Assembly (NCBI GenBank): GCA_021849435.1
Contig: JAJZSX010000009.1
Span: forward strand, 8,013-18,874
Source: Actinomycetes bacterium
GTDB lineage: Bacteria > Actinomycetota > Acidimicrobiia > Acidimicrobiales > RAAP-2
Length of the DNA: 10,862 nucleotides
Direction of reading: 5' to 3'
Positions 1 to 5,595 of this stretch are shown here, one piece after another. How positions within the stretch are numbered: the stretch's first letter is position 1; each line of letters starts with the position of its first letter. Under the pieces are notes generated by a model that had not been told where the DNA came from, did no database searches, and saw only the letters and a list, made by a program, of their open reading frames with translations. The translations under genes and the position numbers were made by a program.

Positions 1-203
1 GACGACGATCCACGCGGCACGCCGTCGACGAACGCCTCGGCCTCGACGTCGCCGTTCACCTGGTAGAAGTCACCGGTCTTGGTCCAGTAGACCCCCACAG
101 CGTTGGTCTGCGTGCGCCGCAACTCGCGCAGGGCCTGCAGACCCGTCAGGATCGACACGTCGTGCTCGGGCGACGGCCCGCCATAGATCACACCACTCGA
201 CAC
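1..203 (-). CDS. ddl: D-alanine--D-alanine ligase, N-terminal part (cut by left edge)
   Basis: Only the first 67 codons are present; the reading frame is open to the left edge. The product joins two D-alanines in an ATP-dependent reaction in the cytoplasm, supplying the dipeptide for peptidoglycan. Seen: after a GTG start the protein reads VSSGVIYGGPSPEHDVSILT, which fits the conserved Ddl N-terminus (a hydrophobic strand, then GG-S-EH-VS). The Glu of PSPEHDVS matches the conserved active-site Glu of this family. The start at 203 is supported by a GAGGTGA ribosome binding site six bases upstream. A longer reading in another frame through the same DNA has no family resemblance and stops at 70. 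The gene lies 26 bases downstream of the MurF-like ligase that would use its product. The ATP-grasp domain lies outside the window, so activity cannot be judged. Confidence 0.9.
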   Translation of the reverse strand, partial: MSSGVIYGGPSPEHDVSILTGLQALRELRRTQTNAVGVYWTKTGDFYQVNGDVEAEAFVDGVPRGSS

Positions 204-206
204 CGC

Positions 207-213
207 TCACCTC
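207..213 (-). promoter_or_regulatory. Ribosome binding site for ddl
   Basis: On the minus strand GAGGTGA lies just before the GTG start at 203, in the 26-base gap after the murF-like stop codon. It decides the start codon of ddl. An in-frame GTG within this motif (at 210) is in a different frame and is not the start. Confidence 0.7.
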
Positions 214-229
214 GTTCCTAGACCGACCA

Positions 230-1792
230 TCAAGGGTAGTTGTCGGGCAAGTCGTTGAGATACAGCACCGCGTCGCCAGCGAATAGGGACTCGCGAACCC
301 ACGCCACGGCCTGCTCGCGTCGGTCGAAGCGCCGGGGCGGCCGGTCATAACCGGTCGACAGGGCCAGTGCGTTGGTCCGCCCCACCACGACGAGCTCCAC
401 ACCGAGGGCGTTGGCGCGGCGCGCCAACGCGAGATTCTGACCGTACTGATCGTGTCCGAGCTCGACGATCCCGGGGGTCACGAGCACTCGGCGGCCCGAG
501 ACGTCCAGGCCCACCAAGACCTCGAGGGCAGCCGCGGCACTCGCCGGGTTGGCGTTGAAGGTGTCGTCTATTACGAGGACACCCGAGGGGGCCGTGACGA
601 CGTTGGCCCGATTGGCGACCGACGTGACGCCGTTGAGCCGGGCCAACACCGCACCCGTGTCAGCGCCGAGCTCGATGGCGGCCGCAATCGCGCAGGCGAG
701 GTTGCTTGGCTGGACGCCCACGATGGTCGGATGGTGGAGCGGCTCGACGCCTTCCACCTCGATGCGCCACTGCGAACCATCGCGGGCCACTCGGACCTGG
801 GCGTCCGTGGATGTGGATCCGGCGCGCACGACCCGTTTGCCCGACGTCTCGAGACGATCGACCCAGCGCCGCAGACGCTCGTCGTCGACGTTGAGCACAA
901 CGATGGAAGCCCGCTCGGTAATCTCGAACTTGGCGGCGTCAATCACGTCGAGCGACTTCATGCGTTCGAGGTGAACGGGCCCGATCGCGGTGACGACGGC
1001 GATCGTCGGCGGGCACCACTCGCACATGGCACGAATCTCGCCGGGCCCGAAGGTGCCCATCTCGGCGATGAAGACCGAGGTCCCGTCACCCAGGTTCTCG
1101 TTGATCGCGCGCGACAGCCCCGCCCGGTTGTTGAAGCTCCGCGGTGAGGCCACGACCGAGCCGTCCATCAACTGCGCCAAATGGTTCTTCGTCGACGTCT
1201 TGCCGTACGAGCCAGTGATCCCGACGACCGTTGGCGCCACACGTGCCAGGCGTTCGCTCGCCCGCTCGACGTACGCGCGCGCGCGCCGGTTTTCGTAGGG
1301 CCACAACAGTCGCGTCGCGAGATCGAGCAGCATCGGCGCCGCCCAGACGACGACCACCGCACCGAGCCACGGCTGCGGGGTCAGCGCGCCCAGCAGCGCA
1401 ATCGCCACCGCCATGACGCTCGCCACGACGGCGATGGTCGTGGCACGACGCGTCCAGCGCAATGCGCTGGTGCGACCCCGTAGGGTGAGGCCGGTCGGGC
1501 ACAGCCAGCCGTAGAGGATTGCGTCGACCACCAGCACCGCGGGACTCGCCAACAGCAGTCCGACGAGTAAGCCGATGAACATCACGTGGCTGAGCGTCAG
1601 CGGCCGGCGAAGGTTGCGACGCGCGGGTGTGGACGCCGACCCCACCTGGGGTGAGGTCCACCGCCCCAGGAACCGAGGGAGCGAGGCGGCGACGTAGTGC
1701 TCGCGCTGGAGCACGCGCAGCCACCGGACGAGTTGGGCCACGTACGCGCCGGTCACCGCGAGGGAGGTGACCACCGCGATCGCGACGTTCAC
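230..1792 (-). CDS. murF: Membrane-anchored MurF-like Mur ligase
   Basis: Predicted UDP-MurNAc-tripeptide:D-Ala-D-Ala ligase, 520 aa. Seen in the catalytic part: P-loop GITGSYGKTST (191-201), the NNRAG segment (221-225), AEMG (243-246), GPVHLERM (271-278), Lys288 in AAKFEI (the likely carbamoylated Lys), IDDTFNANPAS (408-418, matching the MurF YNANP motif) and GIVELG (441-446) near a His. These cover the Mur ligase central and C-terminal domains, and the last two motifs favour MurF over MurC/D/E. Odd: residues 1-185 do not look like MurF domain 1, the UDP-substrate domain. They hold about four hydrophobic helices (roughly 3-22, 68-94, 117-137, 142-163) with basic loops. The start is a GTG overlapping the hydrolase stop (GTGA), with GAGG seven bases upstream at 1800-1803. 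The neighbour ddl makes the second substrate. Ligase class is confident; the exact acceptor (soluble UDP-linked or lipid-linked) is not known. Confidence 0.85.
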   Translation of the reverse strand: MNVAIAVVTSLAVTGAYVAQLVRWLRVLQREHYVAASLPRFLGRWTSPQVGSASTPARRNLRRPLTLSHVMFIGLLVGLLLASPAVLVVDAILYGWLCPTGLTLRGRTSALRWTRRATTIAVVASVMAVAIALLGALTPQPWLGAVVVVWAAPMLLDLATRLLWPYENRRARAYVERASERLARVAPTVVGITGSYGKTSTKNHLAQLMDGSVVASPRSFNNRAGLSRAINENLGDGTSVFIAEMGTFGPGEIRAMCEWCPPTIAVVTAIGPVHLERMKSLDVIDAAKFEITERASIVVLNVDDERLRRWVDRLETSGKRVVRAGSTSTDAQVRVARDGSQWRIEVEGVEPLHHPTIVGVQPSNLACAIAAAIELGADTGAVLARLNGVTSVANRANVVTAPSGVLVIDDTFNANPASAAAALEVLVGLDVSGRRVLVTPGIVELGHDQYGQNLALARRANALGVELVVVGRTNALALSTGYDRPPRRFDRREQAVAWVRESLFAGDAVLYLNDLPDNYP

Positions 1793-2547
1793 GTCGCCAC
1801 CTCGACGATGAGATCGACGAGCGTCGAAGCGGCTTCATTGGGCACGAAGTGTCCGATTCCCTCGAGAACACGAAGCCGACGCGCGCCGACGTCGGGGGTA
1901 GAGAGCAGTCCGTTCGCGCGCTCGGCGATGGCGACGGGCACGACGGTGTCGAGTTCGCCCCACAACATGACGAAGGGCACGTCGAGACGCGCGAGCTCTT
2001 CCTCGTACCCCTCGGCCACGGTCGCCACGAGCACGTCGCGGATCATCCCTGACGCCGCCCGGTAGTCGGTCGATCCGTACTTGTGCCGTGCCGCCTCGAG
2101 ACGCTCGTCCGAAAGCCAACCTCGCTGGTGCAGCCACCGGATCATCCGGTACGGACGTGGCGAGCGAACGGCCACGGGGCTGTGCAGCAGCGGCGTCCCG
2201 GTCACGATCACCTTCGTCACCAATTCCGGGTGTTCGGCCGCGATCACCGTGGCGATGCGGCCACCGAAGGAGTGTCCGACGAGCGTGACCGAGTGATCGA
2301 GCGCCGCCAGTACCGGCGCGACGAGTGACGCGTAAAAACGCGCGCCACCCGCGACCGTTGGGGGTGGTGAGGATCCGAACCCCGGTAGATCGAGGGCCAC
2401 TGACGAGACACCGCGACGCACCAGCAACTCCTGGACCGCGGCGAAGTCCCGTCCCCGTCGGGCCCAACCGTGCAACAAAACCACCTCAATGGGTCCATCG
2501 CCAGCGACTTCGCCAAAGATGGTCCCATCACCGAAGCTGCGCAGCAC
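1789..2547 (-). CDS. Alpha/beta-fold hydrolase
   Basis: A 252-aa cytoplasmic-looking alpha/beta hydrolase; no signal peptide is visible. Seen: oxyanion-hole LLHGW (24-28), DLPGFGSS (53-60), nucleophile elbow GHSFGG with Ser93, acid Asp200 in LWGELDTVVP, and His233 in GIGHFVP. The full catalytic triad is therefore present at normal spacing, with a short helical cap at about 125-185. Substrate is unknown; the fold covers esterases, haloperoxidase-like and C-C hydrolases. It is the first gene of a leftward operon and its stop overlaps the murF-like start by four bases, so it is probably co-translated with cell-wall genes; a role there is inference. The GTG start at 2547 has a purine run (AAGGG) directly against it, too close to act as a normal ribosome binding site. 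A -10 box at exactly the leaderless distance favours a leaderless mRNA. Confidence 0.88.
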   Translation of the reverse strand: MLRSFGDGTIFGEVAGDGPIEVVLLHGWARRGRDFAAVQELLVRRGVSSVALDLPGFGSSPPPTVAGGARFYASLVAPVLAALDHSVTLVGHSFGGRIATVIAAEHPELVTKVIVTGTPLLHSPVAVRSPRPYRMIRWLHQRGWLSDERLEAARHKYGSTDYRAASGMIRDVLVATVAEGYEEELARLDVPFVMLWGELDTVVPVAIAERANGLLSTPDVGARRLRVLEGIGHFVPNEAASTLVDLIVEVAT

Positions 2548-2553
2548 CCCTTA

Positions 2554-2559
2554 AGGTTA
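2554..2559 (-). promoter_or_regulatory. Candidate leaderless -10 box for the hydrolase-murF-ddl operon
   Basis: Minus-strand TAACCT fits the actinobacterial TANNNT -10 pattern. Six bases separate it from the GTG at 2547, so if the hexamer sits at -12 to -7, transcription starts on the first base of the start codon. No clear -35 hexamer is seen, which is common for such promoters. Inferred from pattern and spacing only. Confidence 0.55.
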
Positions 2560-2565
2560 CCGAGG

Positions 2566-2577
2566 CGCGGCGCCGCG
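2566..2577. promoter_or_regulatory. 12-bp perfect palindrome between divergent promoters
   Basis: CGCGGCGCCGCG is its own reverse complement. It lies between the two -10 boxes, spanning about -19 to -30 of the leftward promoter and -27 to -38 of the rightward one, so a dimeric regulator bound here could affect both. In GC-only DNA short palindromes also arise by chance, so an operator role is speculative. Confidence 0.25.
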
Positions 2578-2591
2578 ACGACGATGACCGG

Positions 2592-2597
2592 TAGCGT
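2592..2597 (+). promoter_or_regulatory. Candidate leaderless -10 box for the helicase gene
   Basis: TAGCGT fits TANNNT and is followed by six bases and then the GTG start at 2604, putting the predicted transcription start on the start codon itself. No Shine-Dalgarno sequence precedes this start. The geometry is identical to that of the divergent gene, which strengthens both calls. Confidence 0.55.
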
Positions 2598-2603
2598 CTG
2601 GAC

Positions 2604-4223
2604 GTGAGCGACGGCGCCGAGTTCTCCCCTGACCTGTTGGTAGGCCTCACCCCCGAACAGCGCGAGGCCGTCACCTCGAGCGCGCGCCGCCTGCTCGTGC
2701 GCGCCACGGCGGGCTCGGGCAAGACCCACGTGCTCACGCTGCGCATCCAACGGCGCATCGCCCAGGGCGACTACAGCCCCGACCAGGTCCTCGCCATGAC
2801 ATTTACGCGAAAGGCCGGCGACGAGCTCCGGCGACGGCTCTTCGCCTCCGGTATCCGCGACGTGCGCGCCGGCACGTTCCATCGCGCCGCCTTGACCATC
2901 GTGAACCAGCATCGACGTGATAGCGGCCGGCCCCCGGTCGTGCTCGAGACGAGTCGGCGGCGTCTGGTGGCCGCGCTCGCCGCGCAGTTGTCCGAGTCGG
3001 GCGTTGTCCGCCTCGACGACTGGCAACTTCCGCGGTTGGAGCTCGAGATCGGCTGGGCGCTGAGTCAGGGCCTCAGCGGGAGCACCTACATCCGCCAGGC
3101 CCGACGCCATCACCGAGACTCCCCCCTACCCACCACGACCTTCGCCGACGTGCTCGACCGCTACGTCGGGCTGTGCCACAGTCGCGGCGTGCTCGACTTC
3201 GACCTCTTGTTGAGTGAGGCCATCGCGTTGCTACGCAACGAACCCGCGGTGCGCGCCGCGTTCCGCCATCGCACGCCGTCGCTCTACGTGGACGAGGCCC
3301 AAGACATGAATCCGCTGCAGTTCATGCTGCTGCGCGAGATGGCCGGGGACGACCCCGACCTGTTCAGCGTCGGCGACCCGAACCAGTCGATCTACGGGTT
3401 CAACGGGGCGAGTGCCCAGTTGCTCGGCGAGCTCGTGAGCACCTGGCCCGACACCGTGGTGCTCGACCTGACCCGCAACCATCGCTCGACGGCGCGGATC
3501 GTCGCAGTGGCGAACACCCTACTGGAGGAGGGTGCCCGCGGCATCGTACCGGCGCGCGACGACGGCCCCACACCGATCGTGCGCGGCTACAACACCGACG
3601 ACGAAGAAGCCCGCCACGTTGCCACCTGGTTGCGCGTCAATCACCGACCGGGTGCGTCGTGGCGCTCGATGGCCGTGTTGGCACGCACCAACGCGCAACT
3701 CGACGTCATAACCAGCGCGCTCGAGGCGGCATCGATCCCCGTCGAACGGCGCGGACCGGACCACTCGCCGGCCTCAGACCTCTTCGTTCCCTTCGAACAC
3801 GGCCGGCGCGTCGAGCACGACGCGCCCGATGCGGTGGCGATCTCGACCATCCACCGGGCCAAGGGACTCGAGTTCGAATACGTGGCGGTCGTCGGTTGGG
3901 CTGAGGGGCTGTTGCCGAACTACAACGCGACCACCGAGGCCCAACTCGGCGAGGAGCAACGGCTGGCCTACGTAGCGATCAGTCGCGCCGAGCGCTCCCT
4001 GCTGCTTACCTGGAGTCGGGGACGCGATGACCCGCGATACCCGGATCGGACGCCATCGCGGTACCTGGCGCCGATCGAGCGCGTCATCGCCACGTTCAAT
4101 CGTCGTGACGCCCCGCTCACCGGCGAAGCCCGCCGGGCCCGACTGGCGGCCATCCGACGGGACCTCGCGGCCGCGAGCGACGAAGTAGCGTGGCCAACTG
4201 ATGGACCGACAAGCACTCCGTGA
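2604..4223 (+). CDS. Compact UvrD/Rep-family (SF1A) DNA helicase, UvrD2-like
   Basis: ATP-dependent 3'-5' DNA helicase or translocase of the UvrD/PcrA/Rep family, 539 aa. Seen in order: Q motif LTPEQREAV (15-23), Walker A ATAGSGKT (34-41), motif Ia TFTRKAGDELRRRL (66-79), Walker B VDEAQD (229-234), motif III GDPNQSIYGFNGA (257-269), motif IV LTRNHRST (289-296), motif V from STIHRAKGLEFEY (414-426) and motif VI EEQRLAYVAISRAE (450-463). The motor is complete. Odd: UvrD/PcrA proteins are about 700 aa or longer. Here only about 118 residues lie between motifs IV and V, where the 2B subdomain normally sits, and only about 75 follow motif VI. There is no HRDC or tetracysteine tail as in mycobacterial UvrD2, whose GDPNQ-type motif III it resembles from memory. 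Likely role is DNA repair or recombination. Its last 23 bases overlap the next gene. Confidence 0.9.
   Translation: MSDGAEFSPDLLVGLTPEQREAVTSSARRLLVRATAGSGKTHVLTLRIQRRIAQGDYSPDQVLAMTFTRKAGDELRRRLFASGIRDVRAGTFHRAALTIVNQHRRDSGRPPVVLETSRRRLVAALAAQLSESGVVRLDDWQLPRLELEIGWALSQGLSGSTYIRQARRHHRDSPLPTTTFADVLDRYVGLCHSRGVLDFDLLLSEAIALLRNEPAVRAAFRHRTPSLYVDEAQDMNPLQFMLLREMAGDDPDLFSVGDPNQSIYGFNGASAQLLGELVSTWPDTVVLDLTRNHRSTARIVAVANTLLEEGARGIVPARDDGPTPIVRGYNTDDEEARHVATWLRVNHRPGASWRSMAVLARTNAQLDVITSALEAASIPVERRGPDHSPASDLFVPFEHGRRVEHDAPDAVAISTIHRAKGLEFEYVAVVGWAEGLLPNYNATTEAQLGEEQRLAYVAISRAERSLLLTWSRGRDDPRYPDRTPSRYLAPIERVIATFNRRDAPLTGEARRARLAAIRRDLAAASDEVAWPTDGPTSTP
4186..4191 (+). promoter_or_regulatory. Possible internal -10 box upstream of the FAD oxidase
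   Basis: TAGCGT, identical to the -10 hexamer proposed for the helicase, lies inside the helicase 3' end. It would start transcription at about 4198, giving a 3-base leader before the ATG at 4201. No Shine-Dalgarno sequence precedes that ATG. A single hexamer match inside coding sequence is weak evidence. Confidence 0.25.
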
Positions 4224-5595
4224 GGCGCTGAGCTCGCTGTTGGGTAACGGTGGGGTCACCTTCAGCCCCCACCACAACCCCGACGACCTGCACGACGAGA
4301 CGCTCCACCCCGATCCAGTCGAACCCTTCGCCGTCGCCTATCCGCGCACCACTGACGACGTCGCCGCGATCGCCCAGCTGGCCAGCCGCCATCAGGTCCC
4401 GATCACGCCCCGCGGATCAGGCACGGGACTCTCGGGGGGCGCCACGCCCGTGAAGGACGGCATCGTCGTCAGCTTCGCGAAGATGAACGAGATCGGCTCG
4501 ATCGACCAACGCGATCACGTCGTGGTCGTCCAACCCGGAGTGACCTTGCGAGAACTTGATGAGGCTCTCGCACCACTGGGCCTGCGCTACCCGGTCTATC
4601 CCGGCGAGACCTCGGGGTCACTGGGCGGCAACGTCAACACCAACGCCGGCGGGATGCGCGCGGTTCGCCACGGCGTGACCCGCCAGCACGTCCTCGGACT
4701 CGAACTCGTACTCATCGACGGATCGGTCATGCGCGTGGGCGGTCCCGTCATGAAGTCATCGACGGGCTATGACCTCACCCAGCTGATCGTCGGCAGCGAA
4801 GGGACCCTCGCGATGGTGACCGAGGTCACACTCCGTCTCGCACCGCGCTTCGCGCACACCGCTACGGTCCTCGTGCCCTTCGCCGACCTGGTCGACGTCA
4901 CGAAGATCGTGCCCCACATCGTCGCCTCCGGCCTGGAACCGTCGATCCTGGAGTACGTCGATCTGCTCACCATGTCGGCGATCACCCAGGCCTCGAATCT
5001 CGATCTCGGAGTCGCCCCCGACGTCGCCGCGAGCACGTCCGCGTACCTCGTCATCGTGCTCGAGACCCGCACGGCCTCCCAACTCGACAACGACCTCGCC
5101 GACCTCGCGAGCATCGTCGAGACGGCTGGCGCACTGGACGTCTACGTCCTGCCCGGCGGTGCCGCCACACGGCTGATCGAGGCCCGTGAGCGGGTCTTCT
5201 GGGTCGCCAAAGCGGCCGGCGCGAACGAGATCATCGACGTCGTCGTGCCTCGCTCGAAGGTCCCAGAGTTCCTCGACCGTGCCGTACTGCTCGGCGAGCA
5301 GTACGGCGCCTTCGTCGCGGGTTGCGGCCACGTCGGAGACGGCAACGTCCACCTGTCGATCTATCAGAACGACGACGAGCGCCGTGAGGCAATGTTGCAC
5401 GAGCTCTTCGCCACGGGCATGGAGCTCGGCGGACAGATCTCGGGCGAACACGGGATCGGGCGCGACAAGCAGGCGGCCTTCCTCTCACTGATCGACCCCA
5501 ACGTGCTCGCTCTCCAACGACGGCTCAAGGATGCCTTTGACCCGTCCGGCCTGTTGAATCCGTTCCGACTCCTCGACGAACGGACCAGGCCGTGA
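4201..5595 (+). CDS. FAD-linked 2-hydroxyacid oxidase/dehydrogenase, GlcD-like
   Basis: A 464-aa flavoenzyme of the VAO/PCMH type (FAD_binding_4 plus FAD-oxidase C-terminal domain), the family of glycolate oxidase subunit GlcD and D-lactate dehydrogenases. It would oxidise a D-2-hydroxyacid to the 2-oxoacid. Seen: FAD pyrophosphate-binding PRGSGTGLSGG (70-80), PGETSGSLGGNVNTNAGG (134-151), VGSEGTLAMVTEVTLRL (197-213), the metal/substrate motif GCGHVGDGNVH (374-384) with two His, SGEHGIG (414-420) and DPSGLLNP (447-454) at the C-terminus. Length is normal for the family. No GlcE or iron-sulfur GlcF partner follows. The next gene is a ThDP enzyme whose GTG overlaps this stop (GTGA), suggesting the 2-oxoacid is its substrate. 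The ATG at 4201 lies in the helicase tail and has no clear ribosome binding site. The exact hydroxyacid is unknown. Confidence 0.9.
   Translation: MDRQALREALSSLLGNGGVTFSPHHNPDDLHDETLHPDPVEPFAVAYPRTTDDVAAIAQLASRHQVPITPRGSGTGLSGGATPVKDGIVVSFAKMNEIGSIDQRDHVVVVQPGVTLRELDEALAPLGLRYPVYPGETSGSLGGNVNTNAGGMRAVRHGVTRQHVLGLELVLIDGSVMRVGGPVMKSSTGYDLTQLIVGSEGTLAMVTEVTLRLAPRFAHTATVLVPFADLVDVTKIVPHIVASGLEPSILEYVDLLTMSAITQASNLDLGVAPDVAASTSAYLVIVLETRTASQLDNDLADLASIVETAGALDVYVLPGGAATRLIEARERVFWVAKAAGANEIIDVVVPRSKVPEFLDRAVLLGEQYGAFVAGCGHVGDGNVHLSIYQNDDERREAMLHELFATGMELGGQISGEHGIGRDKQAAFLSLIDPNVLALQRRLKDAFDPSGLLNPFRLLDERTRP

Noticed and set aside
70..402. A 110-codon minus-strand reading frame at the left end
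   Set aside because: It is out of frame with both real genes it crosses: the murF C-terminus and the ddl N-terminus, each with clear family motifs. Its sequence resembles no protein family.
452..1147. A 231-codon plus-strand frame antisense to murF
   Set aside because: It is Arg/Gly/Asp/His-rich with no family motif, and the opposite strand encodes intact Mur ligase motifs. Long shadow frames are expected at this GC content.
2244..3113. A 289-codon minus-strand frame spanning the hydrolase start, the promoter gap and the helicase N-terminus
   Set aside because: It runs antisense to helicase motifs Q, I and Ia and out of frame with the hydrolase; no motif is recognised, and it would erase the divergent promoter region.
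4756..5451. A 231-codon minus-strand frame antisense to the FAD oxidase
   Set aside because: The plus strand encodes unbroken FAD-oxidase motifs; the antisense protein is a charged, low-information shadow.
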